A DNA stretch of 21,995 bases from an uncultured Oscillospiraceae bacterium (lineage in GTDB: Bacteria; Bacillota; Clostridia; Oscillospirales; Oscillospiraceae): the NCBI GenBank assembly GCA_934589665.1, contig CAKTOJ010000019.1:1-21995 (forward strand). The letters are read 5' to 3'. Position numbers and translations under genes: made by a program. Shown one piece after another: positions 1 to 6,804 of the stretch (positions are counted from its first letter, which is position 1; the number at the start of each line of letters is the position of its first letter). The notes under the pieces were generated by a model. The model made no database searches and had not been told where the DNA came from. It saw nothing but the letters and a program-made list of their open reading frames with translations.

Positions 1-1
1 C

Positions 2-550
2 CTCCAGTTCGACGATTGCAGCTGGGGTATGCTGGTTGACCCGCGCGCCTGCATGATCTTCGATACCGACGCCAAAGGACTCGAGGAGATCAAGGAGCAG
101 ATGCTGACCGTCAACAACATGGCGATCGCCGGCAAGCCGGAGGATCTGGTCATCAACACACATGTCTGCCGCGGCAATTTCCATTCGACCTATGCCAGCT
201 CCGGCGCGTATGACAGCGTGGCGAAAACGCTGCTTGCCCGCGAGAACGTCGGTGCTTATTATCTGGAGTTCGACGATGCGCGCAGCGGCGGCTTTGAGCC
301 GCTTGCCGCCGTGAGCGGGGAGAAGAAGGTCGTACTTGGCCTCGTGACAACCAAGCGTCCCGAACTGGAGGAGAAGGATGCGGTCATTGCGCGCATTCAT
401 GAGGCGGCAAGGTTCCTGCCGCTCGACCGCCTGTGCCTGAGCCCGCAGTGCGGCTTTGCCAGCTGCGAGATCGGCAACAAGCTGACCGAGGCGCAGCAGT
501 GGGCCAAGCTTGCGCTTGTCAAAGAGATCGCCGAAGAGGTTTGGGGCTGA
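2..550 (+). CDS. Cobalamin-independent methionine synthase family protein (MetE C-terminal-like), 5' truncated
   Basis: The frame is open from base 2 to a TGA at 548-550, so the window holds the last 182 residues; the start lies upstream. The fragment begins LQFDDCSWGML and contains THVCRGN, YYLEFDD and SPQCGF. These match the zinc-site pattern His-x-Cys, Glu, Cys of the MetE/YxjG-YxjH family, in which zinc activates a thiol such as homocysteine for methyl transfer. The single-domain YxjG/YxjH-like members are shorter than full MetE and often of uncertain methyl donor; which subtype this is cannot be told without the N-terminus. It is expected to be cytoplasmic. No clear terminator follows, and the next gene has its own promoter. 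Family assignment is firm; exact substrate is inferred. Confidence 0.9.
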   Translation, partial: LQFDDCSWGMLVDPRACMIFDTDAKGLEEIKEQMLTVNNMAIAGKPEDLVINTHVCRGNFHSTYASSGAYDSVAKTLLARENVGAYYLEFDDARSGGFEPLAAVSGEKKVVLGLVTTKRPELEEKDAVIARIHEAARFLPLDRLCLSPQCGFASCEIGNKLTEAQQWAKLALVKEIAEEVWG

Positions 551-573
551 AGGGGGATACGCTTTCTGCATTT

Positions 574-602
574 TTGCATTGCGGTAATGCCTGTGCTATG
601 AT
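574..602 (+). promoter_or_regulatory. Promoter of the LysR gene with overlapping dyad
   Basis: TTGCAT at 574-579 and TATGAT at 597-602 are separated by 17 bases, a good sigma-A type match. The dyad GCATT-N5-AATGC at 576-590 overlaps the -35 box and could be an autoregulatory LysR site. Confidence 0.6.
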
Positions 603-625
603 ATCCTTCTGATGAGGTGAGTAGG

Positions 626-1540
626 ATGGAACTGAGAGTTTTGCGTTACTTTCTCGCCGTGGCGCGGGAGGAGAATATCACGAAGGCGGCGGCGCTGCTC
701 CATGTGACGCAGCCGACGCTCTCCCGCCAGCTGATGCAGCTGGAGGCGGAGCTGGGCGTGAAGCTTTTCCGACGTAGCCAGTACCGCGTTGTGCTGACGG
801 ATGACGGGATGCTCCTGCGCCGGCGCGCACAGGAGATCGTGGAGCTGGCCGACAAGGCCGAACGGGAATTGCAGCATACGCAGACGGAACTGGCCGGCGA
901 GGTCGCCATTGGCTGCGGCGAGACGGTGGCAATGACGTTTCTCTCCCGGCATATCGGAGCGTTCCGCAGACTGTATCCGCAGGTGCAGTTCCGCATTTAC
1001 AGCGCCAACGCCGACGATGTGAAGGAGCATATCGAAAAGGGACTTTTGGACATGGGCCTTTTGACCGAGCCGGTGGACATCGGGCGCTACGCGTTTTTGC
1101 GCATGCCGCAGAAGGACCGCTGGGGCGTGCTGGTGCCGAAGGAGCACGCGCTTGCGCGGAGGAAAGGCGTTACGCCGAAGGATTTGACGGGCGTCCCTCT
1201 GCTCATCAGCAGCCGTGAAACGATCCAGAACGAGCTGGCGGGATGGTTTGGCAGCGATTTTGAAAAAATAGAGATTGCCGCCACTTATAACCTCATCCTC
1301 AATGCCGCCAACATGGTAAAAAACGGCCTCGGCGCGGCGCTGTGCTTTGATCTGGACAATATCTCCGACGCACTGACCTTTGTGTCGCTTTCTCCGACGC
1401 TGGAGACGGGAACGGTGCTGGCGTGGAAGAAGGACCAGATCGATTCTCCGGCAGCGGAGCGGTTTCTCAAGTTCGTCAGAAATGCGGATCAGGCATTTTT
1501 GAATGTGCAAAACAGGCATTCGACACAGCTAAAGCATTGA
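626..1540 (+). CDS. LysR family transcriptional regulator
   Basis: A 304-residue protein of the usual LysR length. The N-terminal winged helix-turn-helix is clear: residues 1-60 begin MELRVLRYFLAVAREE and include ITKAAALLHVTQPTLSRQ. The C-terminal two-thirds fit the periplasmic-binding-like effector domain. ATG at 626 is chosen because GAGGTGA (614-620) sits 5 bases upstream; the in-frame GTG at 617 lies inside that ribosome binding site. It has its own promoter (574-602) and a strong terminator (1546-1584), so it is monocistronic. It lies directly upstream of a redox operon on the same strand, which is a plausible target. This is inference from position only; no effector can be deduced. Confidence 0.93.
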   Translation: MELRVLRYFLAVAREENITKAAALLHVTQPTLSRQLMQLEAELGVKLFRRSQYRVVLTDDGMLLRRRAQEIVELADKAERELQHTQTELAGEVAIGCGETVAMTFLSRHIGAFRRLYPQVQFRIYSANADDVKEHIEKGLLDMGLLTEPVDIGRYAFLRMPQKDRWGVLVPKEHALARRKGVTPKDLTGVPLLISSRETIQNELAGWFGSDFEKIEIAATYNLILNAANMVKNGLGAALCFDLDNISDALTFVSLSPTLETGTVLAWKKDQIDSPAAERFLKFVRNADQAFLNVQNRHSTQLKH

Positions 1541-1545
1541 TTTAT

Positions 1546-1584
1546 AATACAGGTGTTCCGAAAGAGAACACCTGTATTTATTTT
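1546..1584 (+). terminator. Rho-independent terminator after LysR gene
   Basis: A perfect 13-bp stem (1546-1558 with 1566-1578) with a 7-base loop is followed by a T-rich run (TTATTTT). It separates the LysR gene from the downstream redox operon. Confidence 0.88.
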
Positions 1585-1637
1585 GATAGGCAGGAGTGTG
1601 GGCTTATCTGCCCCGAATCGAGAAAGGGAGCTGTACA

Positions 1638-2171
1638 ATGGAAGCGATGGAAAATATTCTCACGCGCAGAAGTGTCCGCGTGTATGAGGACCGCCCGGTC
1701 AGCCGGGAAACACTGGACAAGGTTTTTGCTGCCGCGCAGATGGCGCCGTCATGGAAGAATACGCAGACGCCCGGCTATGTTGTGATCGTCTCGCCGGAGA
1801 AGAAGGCGGCGCTGATGGAGATTCTGCCCTCGTATAATGCCAGAACCGTTTCCACGGCGCCGGTGACCGTGGTTATGACGACGCGGAGGAAGCGCTGCGC
1901 CTACGAGCGCGACGGGAGCTTCTCCACGCAAAAGGAGGACCGCTGGGAGATGTTCGACGCGGGGATCGCGTGCCAGACGCTGTGTCTGGCAGCATGGGCG
2001 CAGGGACTGGGGACCTGCATCATGGGGATCTACGATGAGGATAAGGTTCCCACGCTGCTGGAGGTGCCGGAGGATCAGTATGTGACTGCCATCGTGTCGA
2101 TGGGCTATCCTGCGGAGACTCCCATGGCGCCCAAACGCAAGCCCACGGAGGAAAAGGTACGATACCTTTAA
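1638..2171 (+). CDS. Nitroreductase family protein (FMN-dependent)
   Basis: A 177-residue single-domain nitroreductase. Seen: N-terminal ILTRRSVRVYEDRPVS (the Arg-Arg-Ser FMN phosphate motif), AAQMAPSWKNTQ, and near the C-terminus CLAAWAQGLGTCIMG, the usual second FMN/active-site segment. The family reduces nitro groups, quinones or enones with NAD(P)H and FMN in the cytoplasm; the physiological substrate here is unknown. ATG 1638 is chosen because AAAGGGAG (1623-1630) is 7 bases upstream; an upstream in-frame GTG at 1596 has no ribosome binding site, and ATG 1647 is a weaker alternative. It is first gene of a probable five-gene operon with the MerR, aldo/keto reductase, CMD and flavodoxin genes. 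A weak promoter candidate (TTGATA 1583-1588, 16 bases, TATCTG 1605-1610) overlaps the preceding terminator's T run. Confidence 0.92.
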   Translation: MEAMENILTRRSVRVYEDRPVSRETLDKVFAAAQMAPSWKNTQTPGYVVIVSPEKKAALMEILPSYNARTVSTAPVTVVMTTRRKRCAYERDGSFSTQKEDRWEMFDAGIACQTLCLAAWAQGLGTCIMGIYDEDKVPTLLEVPEDQYVTAIVSMGYPAETPMAPKRKPTEEKVRYL

Positions 2172-2206
2172 GCCCGGCTGCTACGGATTTTTCAGGAGTT
2201 GAGCAA

Positions 2207-2563
2207 ATGACAAGGCAGGAAGCAAGCGAGCGCTATCATATTCCGGTTTCCATCCTGCGGGAGTATGAGGGCTGGGGACTGTGCGGCGTGGTGAAAAAAG
2301 TCATGGGCGCGTGGCAGTACGATGATGAGGATCTCGAACGGCTGAGCACCATGATGACGCTGCACGACATCGGGTTTACTGCGGAAGAGGTGGAGACCTA
2401 TATGCGTCTGCTGCTCGAGCAGCCCGGCAGCGGCGGACAGAGGCTGCGGATGGTGGAGGAAAAGCGGAACGAAACGCTCGATGAGATCCACTTTCGTGAA
2501 CGTCAGATCTCACGGCTTGACTATTTGCGCCGCGAGATCAGGAAGGATAGCAAGGAGGAATGA
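2207..2563 (+). CDS. MerR family transcriptional regulator
   Basis: A 118-residue small MerR-type protein. Residues 1-25 form the helix-turn-helix (ASERYHIPVSILREYEGWGL), followed by a wing and the typical DDEDLERLSTMMTLHDIGFT helix, then a C-terminal dimerisation helix rich in charged residues. AGGAG at 2194-2198 lies 8 bases before the ATG. The only cysteine is Cys26, in the wing; there is no Cys near position 52, where AdhR/NmlR-type aldehyde sensors carry theirs, and no metal-binding C-terminal tail. Its stop is 3 bases before the ATG of the aldo/keto reductase, whose AAGGAGG lies in its last codons, so it is surely co-transcribed. Likely an autoregulator of this redox operon; inducer unknown. 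Confidence 0.88.
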   Translation: MTRQEASERYHIPVSILREYEGWGLCGVVKKVMGAWQYDDEDLERLSTMMTLHDIGFTAEEVETYMRLLLEQPGSGGQRLRMVEEKRNETLDEIHFRERQISRLDYLRREIRKDSKEE

Positions 2564-2566
2564 CAT

Positions 2567-3424
2567 ATGATTTTGAATGAGACCTATACGCTCACTAATG
2601 GCGTGGTCATCCCGAAGCTGGGACTTGGCACGTGGTTTATCCCCGACGATGGGGCGGCGGAAGCGGTGCGGACCGCGGTGTCGCTCGGCTACCGGCATAT
2701 CGATACCGCGCAGGCCTATGAAAATGAGGCAGGTGTCGGCGAGGGCGTGCGCACCTGCGGGCTGCCGCGCGAGCAGCTCTTCGTCACCAGCAAGGTGGCC
2801 GCTGAGCATAAGGATTACGATTCCGCCGCACGCTCCATCGATGAGACGCTGCGGAAAATGAGCCTGGATTATCTTGATATGATGATCATTCACAGCCCGC
2901 AGCCCTGGGCGGACTTCCGCGGCGGCGACTATGCCGAGGGCAACCGCGAGGCATGGCGGGCATTGGAGGATGCCTATGCCGCCGGAAAGCTGCGCGCCAT
3001 CGGTGTTTCCAATTTCCGTAAGCCGGATCTGGACAACATCCTTGCAGGCTGCCGCGTGAAGCCGATGGTCGATCAGATCCTGCTGCACATCAGCAATACG
3101 GATCTTGCGCTGCTGGATACATGCCGGGCGCAGGACATTCTGGTGGAGGCCTATTCGCCCATCGCGCACGGCGAGGCGCTGAAAAATCCGATGATCGCGG
3201 AGATGGCGGTGAAGTACGGCGTGTCTGCCGCGCAGCTGTGTATCCGCTACGTGCTCGAGCTCGGCGCAGTCGCATTGCCGAAAACGGCCAACCGCGAGCA
3301 TATGAAGGCCAATGCGGCGGTCGACTTTTCCATCGCGCCCGACGATATGGAACGGCTCAAGCAGGCTTCGCCCATTCAGAATTACGGGGAGTTCAGCCGC
3401 TTCCCGGTATTCAGCGGCAAATAA
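2567..3424 (+). CDS. Aldo/keto reductase
   Basis: A 285-residue protein of standard aldo/keto reductase length, most like the bacterial AKR5/2,5-diketo-gluconate reductase group. The catalytic tetrad is intact: Asp46 and Tyr51 in HIDTAQAYENE, Lys76 in VTSKV, His109 in IIHSP. Strand motifs IGVSNF and the NADPH-binding C-terminal segment ALPKTANREHMKAN are also present. The reaction is NADPH-dependent reduction of an aldehyde or ketone in the cytoplasm; substrate unknown. The ribosome binding site AAGGAGG (2552-2558) is inside the upstream MerR gene. The 12-base gap to the CMD gene carries the next ribosome binding site, so these genes form one transcript. Confidence 0.95.
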   Translation: MILNETYTLTNGVVIPKLGLGTWFIPDDGAAEAVRTAVSLGYRHIDTAQAYENEAGVGEGVRTCGLPREQLFVTSKVAAEHKDYDSAARSIDETLRKMSLDYLDMMIIHSPQPWADFRGGDYAEGNREAWRALEDAYAAGKLRAIGVSNFRKPDLDNILAGCRVKPMVDQILLHISNTDLALLDTCRAQDILVEAYSPIAHGEALKNPMIAEMAVKYGVSAAQLCIRYVLELGAVALPKTANREHMKANAAVDFSIAPDDMERLKQASPIQNYGEFSRFPVFSGK

Positions 3425-3436
3425 GAGGAGGAGAGC

Positions 3437-4228
3437 ATGATGAATCGAGCCGATCGCGCCGAACGGACCATGCAGGCACTGTACGGAACGGCGCACGCGC
3501 CGCTTGAGCGCACGGACCCGGAGTTTGCCGCCATCAAGGAGCGGCTCATTTACGGTGAGGTCTACGCCGAGGAAAGACTTTCGGCAAAGCTGCGCGAGCT
3601 TGTTATCCTTGTCGTGGCGGTGACGAACCAGACCATGAACGAGGTCAGACGCCATGCCGCGGCGGCCCTCGCCGCCGGTGTGGGACCGGAGGAGATCAAG
3701 GAGGCGGTCTATCACTGCGCACCCTACATCGGACTTGGTAAGGCCGAAAATGCTGTGGCTGCCGTCAATGAGGTGTTTGCCGAAAAGAAGATCGCCCTTC
3801 CGCTGGAGGGCGGCCGGACGGTCACGGAGGAGAGCCGCCTTGCCGACGGCATTGCCGCCCAGAAGTCCATCTTTGGCGATCACATTGACGCCATGCGTGC
3901 CGCTGCGCCGGAGAATCAGAAGAACATTCAGGATTATCTGTCTGCCTACTGCTTCGGTGATTTCTACACCCGCAGATTCCTCACCATCCCGGAGCGCGAG
4001 CTGCTGACATTTGCCGTTCTTTGCGCACAGGGTGGCTGCGAGCCGCAGGTCAGGGCGCATGTCGGCGGCAACGCCGCCGTGGGCAACGGCAAGGAAACGC
4101 TTCTCGCCGCGCTGAGTGTGTGCATCCCCTACATCGGCTTCCCCCGCACGCTCAACGCGCTGGGCTGCATCAATGAGGTCCTTGCCGGAGAAGAAAGCAT
4201 AACGAAAAAAGGAGAGATCATACGATGA
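3437..4228 (+). CDS. Carboxymuconolactone decarboxylase (CMD) family protein, two CMD domains
   Basis: A 263-residue protein made of two CMD/AhpD-fold halves. The first (about residues 25-115) has KLRELVILVVAVTNQ, a conserved His in NEVRRHAAAALAAG and AYHCAPYIG-like sequence (VYHCAPYIGLGK). The second (about 150-255) has ERELLTFAVLCAQGG, VRAHVGG and IPYIGFPRTLNAL. Neither half has the CxxC redox pair of AhpD, so it is not expected to be an AhpD-type peroxidase. CMD proteins in Bacillota are often co-operonic with aldo/keto reductases, MerR regulators and flavodoxins, but their chemistry is mostly unassigned. AGGAGGAG (3425-3432) precedes ATG 3437. The stop overlaps the flavodoxin start as ATGA (4225-4228), indicating translational coupling. 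Confidence 0.9.
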   Translation: MMNRADRAERTMQALYGTAHAPLERTDPEFAAIKERLIYGEVYAEERLSAKLRELVILVVAVTNQTMNEVRRHAAAALAAGVGPEEIKEAVYHCAPYIGLGKAENAVAAVNEVFAEKKIALPLEGGRTVTEESRLADGIAAQKSIFGDHIDAMRAAAPENQKNIQDYLSAYCFGDFYTRRFLTIPERELLTFAVLCAQGGCEPQVRAHVGGNAAVGNGKETLLAALSVCIPYIGFPRTLNALGCINEVLAGEESITKKGEIIR

Positions 4229-4707
4229 AAAAGGTTTTAGTCGCTTATTTTTCTGCCAGCGGTGAAACGGCCCGGCTGGCAAAGACCATTGCCGGTGTGA
4301 CCGGCGGCAATCTTTTTGAGGTCAAGCCGGTGCAGCGCTACTCTGCCGCCGACCTCAACTGGAACGACACGAAAAGCCGCAGCACCATCGAGATGAACGA
4401 CGCGGCGAGCCGCCCCGCCATCGCAGAGCGCGTGGGCGACATGGCGCAGTACGGCACCGTTTTTGTGGGCTTCCCCATCTGGTGGTATCAGGCTCCGCGC
4501 ATTATTGAGACGTTCCTCGAAAGCTATGACTTTGCGGGCAAGACGGTGATCCCCTTTGCCACCTCCGGTGGCAGCGGCATGGGAAAAACGGAGAGCATCC
4601 TCAAGCCCTGCTGCGCAGAGGGCACGAAGTGGCTTCCCGGCAAGCGCCTGAGCAGCCGTGAGAGCGCCGAGACTGTGCAGAAGTGGATCGAAGGCCTTGG
4701 ACTGTAA
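4225..4707 (+). CDS. Flavodoxin family protein
   Basis: A 160-residue flavodoxin. The N-terminal strand and FMN phosphate loop read VLVAYFSASGETARLA (Ser10, Ser12, Gly13, Thr15). Further FMN-loop features are VFVGFPIWWYQAPR with stacked Trp/Tyr and ATSGGSGMGKT. It resembles the flavodoxin group often encoded beside aldo/keto reductases in Clostridia; it would carry electrons to or from the nitroreductase or other partners, which is inference. GGAGAG (4211-4216) lies 8 bases before ATG 4225, and the ATG overlaps the upstream stop. No good terminator follows: a weak 6-bp hairpin at 4728-4744 has its T run in the loop, so some read-through into the next unit is possible. Confidence 0.93.
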   Translation: MKKVLVAYFSASGETARLAKTIAGVTGGNLFEVKPVQRYSAADLNWNDTKSRSTIEMNDAASRPAIAERVGDMAQYGTVFVGFPIWWYQAPRIIETFLESYDFAGKTVIPFATSGGSGMGKTESILKPCCAEGTKWLPGKRLSSRESAETVQKWIEGLGL

Positions 4708-4765
4708 GGGGATACCCGAATGAGCCGCATCAGTTTTTCTGATGTGAAAGCACGCAAAAGAGAGA

Positions 4766-4794
4766 TTGATAACGGCGCGGCGAAGCGGTAGAAT
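4766..4794 (+). promoter_or_regulatory. Promoter of the ferredoxin-type aldo/keto reductase operon
   Basis: TTGATA (4766-4771), 17-base spacer, TAGAAT (4789-4794). Transcription would start near 4801, giving an unusually long structured leader of about 125 bases. Confidence 0.65.
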
Positions 4795-4801
4795 AGAACA
4801 A

Positions 4802-4881
4802 ACCGGCCTGAGGCGGTAGTATCGGCCTGCCCGTCGCGGGGCAGGCCGGTACCGGCATATGGGGCGGCGGTGCGCGCCGCC
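4802..4881 (+). other. Structured 5' leader with mutually exclusive hairpins
   Basis: Right after the predicted start point, 4802-4810 (ACCGGCCTG) can pair with 4842-4850 (CAGGCCGGT). The same right arm is also part of a perfect 10-bp stem, 4823-4832 with 4839-4848 (6-base loop). A second hairpin pairs 4863-4869 with 4875-4881. None is followed by a T run, so these are not simple terminators. A role in RNA stability or control of translation is possible but unproven. Confidence 0.4.
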
Positions 4882-4926
4882 GTTCGGCACTTTAACAGGC
4901 TTATGAAACAGGAAGGAGCACCTGAC

Positions 4927-6036
4927 ATGGAAAGAATCAAGAAAAACTTCGGCTTCGGCTTTATGCGTCTGCCGATGAAGGACGGCGAGGTGGACCTCGC
5001 CGAGACGAGCCGCATGGTGGATGCGTTCCTCGACGCGGGCTTCAATTATTTCGACACGGCTCACGGCTATTTGCAGGGCAGAAGCGAGACGGCGCTCAAG
5101 GCGTGCCTGACCAGCCGCTATCCCCGCGACCGCTACGTCCTGACGGACAAGCTGACGGCGAACTTTTTCAAAACGGAGGCGGATATCCGTCCCTTCTTTG
5201 AAAGTCAGCTTGCCGCCTGCGGCGTGGACTATTTTGACTTTTACCTGATGCATGCACAGGGCGCGTCGAATTACGGCCATTTTAAAGAGTGCCGCGCCTA
5301 TGAAACGGCGTTTGCCCTCAAGGCCGAGGGAAAGGTGCGCCATGTGGGCATTTCGTTCCACGACCGTCCCGAGGTGCTCGAGCAGATCCTGATGGAGTAT
5401 CCGCAGATCGAGGGCGTGCAGATCCAGTTCAACTATGTCGACTACGACGATCCCGCGGTGCAGAGCCGTGCATGCTACGAGGTCTGCCGCCGGCATCATA
5501 AGCCCGTCATCGTCATGGAGCCGGTCAAGGGCGGCAACCTTGTGAACCTGCCCGAGGAGGCAAAGGCTGTCCTCAACGACCTCCACGGCGGCAGCCCTGC
5601 CAGCTATGCGCTGCGTTTTGCGGCTGGCTTTGAGGGAATGCTGATGGTGCTCTCCGGTATGAGCAGCATGGCGCAGATGCAGGACAACATCTCCTTTATG
5701 GCGGACTTCAAGCCGCTCAATGAGACGGAGTTGGCCGCGGTGCGGAAGGTGCAGGAGATCTTCAAGAGCAAGCACCTCATTCCCTGCACCTCCTGCCGCT
5801 ACTGCACGGACGGCTGTCCGAAGCACATTTCCATCCCTGACCTGTTCGCCATCATGAACACCAGGCAGATCCTGCGCGACTGGAACGCGGATTATTACTA
5901 CAATGTCGTCCATACCGCGCCGGGCCGCAAGGCGTCCGACTGCATCAAGTGCGGCCGGTGCGAAAAGGTCTGCCCGCAGCATCTGCCGATCCGTAAGCTG
6001 CTGGAGGATGTGGCGAAGGAATTTGAGACGGCGTGA
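4927..6036 (+). CDS. Aldo/keto reductase with C-terminal 2x[4Fe-4S] ferredoxin domain
   Basis: A 369-residue protein. Residues 1-270 are an aldo/keto reductase barrel with Asp43 and Tyr48 (YFDTAHGYLQG), Lys75 (LTDKL) and His109 (YLMHA). The C-terminal part carries two ferredoxin motifs: Cys287, 290, 293, 297 (CTSCRYCTDGCPK) and Cys339, 342, 345, 349 (CIKCGRCEKVCPQ). This AKR-ferredoxin arrangement is common in anaerobic Clostridia; the cluster domain presumably passes electrons from ferredoxin to the substrate site, but substrates are generally unknown. ATG 4927 is preceded by AAGGAG (4913-4918). In-frame upstream starts (GTG 4870, ATG 4903) lie in the structured leader and lack comparable ribosome binding sites. 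The stop overlaps the ATG of the glycosylase gene by one base. Confidence 0.94.
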   Translation: MERIKKNFGFGFMRLPMKDGEVDLAETSRMVDAFLDAGFNYFDTAHGYLQGRSETALKACLTSRYPRDRYVLTDKLTANFFKTEADIRPFFESQLAACGVDYFDFYLMHAQGASNYGHFKECRAYETAFALKAEGKVRHVGISFHDRPEVLEQILMEYPQIEGVQIQFNYVDYDDPAVQSRACYEVCRRHHKPVIVMEPVKGGNLVNLPEEAKAVLNDLHGGSPASYALRFAAGFEGMLMVLSGMSSMAQMQDNISFMADFKPLNETELAAVRKVQEIFKSKHLIPCTSCRYCTDGCPKHISIPDLFAIMNTRQILRDWNADYYYNVVHTAPGRKASDCIKCGRCEKVCPQHLPIRKLLEDVAKEFETA

Positions 6037-6689
6037 TGTACTTCGCGTACGGAGAAGAGGAGATTTCTTACCTCAAGCAGAAGGATAAGCGGCTGGGCGG
6101 GGTGATCGACCGCGTGGGGCACATTGACCGCGTGGTGGATACTGACCTGTTTTCCTCCGTCGTCCATCACATTGTCGGCCAGCAGGTTTCCACCAAGGCG
6201 CAGGAGACGATTTGGCAGCGCCTGCGCGCGGCGCTGGGCGAGGTGAACGCCGATACGGTTCTGATGGCGGGCGTACCCGCGCTGCAGGCGCTCGGCATGA
6301 CCTTCCGCAAGGCGGAGTACATCACGGACTTCGCGCAGAAGGTCCATACCGGCGCGTTTGATCTGGATGCGGTCCGGCACATGAGCGATGAGGAGGCCGT
6401 CCGCGCGCTCAGCGCGCTCAAGGGCGTCGGCGTATGGACGGCAGAGATGATCCTGCTCTTCTGCATGCAGCGGCTTGATGTGCTCAGCTATGATGATCTT
6501 GCCATTCAGCGCGGACTGCGGATGGTCTACCGCCACCGCAGCATCGACCGCGAGCGGTTTGAAAAATACCGCCGCCGCTTCAGCCCCTGCGGCAGCGTGG
6601 CAAGCCTGTATCTGTGGGAGGTCTCCGGCGGAGCGGTGCCGGAACTCACAGATCCCGCGCCGGTGCGGCGAAAGCCGGCAAAAAAATGA
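6036..6689 (+). CDS. DNA-3-methyladenine glycosylase II-type protein (AlkA/HhH-GPD family)
   Basis: A 217-residue HhH-GPD glycosylase. Seen: VVHHIVGQQVSTKAQ (residues 42-56, typical first helix pair), the helix-hairpin-helix LKGVGVWTAEMILLF (128-142), and the catalytic Asp in YDDLAIQRGL (Asp154). It excises alkylated bases such as 3-methyladenine from DNA; its length fits the short Bacillota AlkA group that lacks the N-terminal domain of E. coli AlkA. ATG 6036 shares its A with the TGA of the upstream aldo/keto reductase gene; a GTG at 6033 is an alternative. There is only a weak ribosome binding site (AAGGAA about 6016), so translation probably depends on coupling. A strong terminator at 6755-6795 ends the operon. 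Confidence 0.92.
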   Translation: MYFAYGEEEISYLKQKDKRLGGVIDRVGHIDRVVDTDLFSSVVHHIVGQQVSTKAQETIWQRLRAALGEVNADTVLMAGVPALQALGMTFRKAEYITDFAQKVHTGAFDLDAVRHMSDEEAVRALSALKGVGVWTAEMILLFCMQRLDVLSYDDLAIQRGLRMVYRHRSIDRERFEKYRRRFSPCGSVASLYLWEVSGGAVPELTDPAPVRRKPAKK

Positions 6690-6754
6690 TTGGCCGCGCA
6701 GACGGCTGCTCCGCCGTGACGCGGGAGCGCACGGACATATTGGAAAAAAAGAGA

Positions 6755-6795
6755 GCCCGGTGGAAAACGGTTTGCCGTTTTCCGCCGGGCTTTTT
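6755..6795 (+). terminator. Bidirectional terminator between glycosylase and methyltransferase genes
   Basis: A 16-bp stem (6755-6770 with 6775-6790, one internal mismatch) with loop TTTG is followed by TTTTT on the + strand. On the - strand an A-rich run at 6744-6750 gives a T tract as well. It can end both convergent transcripts. Confidence 0.9.
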
Positions 6796-6804
6796 GCAAA
6801 CGCT

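Noticed and set aside
2510..4282. 590-codon open frame on the - strand opposite the aldo/keto reductase and CMD genes
   Set aside because: It is a shadow of codon bias: the + strand has complete, motif-rich genes with ribosome binding sites, while this frame has no recognisable domain and an odd Arg/His-rich composition.
4728..4744. CATCAG/CTGATG hairpin after the flavodoxin gene as a terminator
   Set aside because: Only 6 bp, and the T run lies in the loop instead of after the stem.
4801..4882. Repeated GC-rich dyads considered as a mobile repeat or CRISPR-like array
   Set aside because: The dyads differ in sequence, have no regular spacing and occur once in the window; they fit a leader structure better.
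4237..5982. 581-codon open frame on the - strand opposite the flavodoxin and ferredoxin-type reductase
   Set aside because: Same reason; it also crosses a promoter and structured leader on the other strand.
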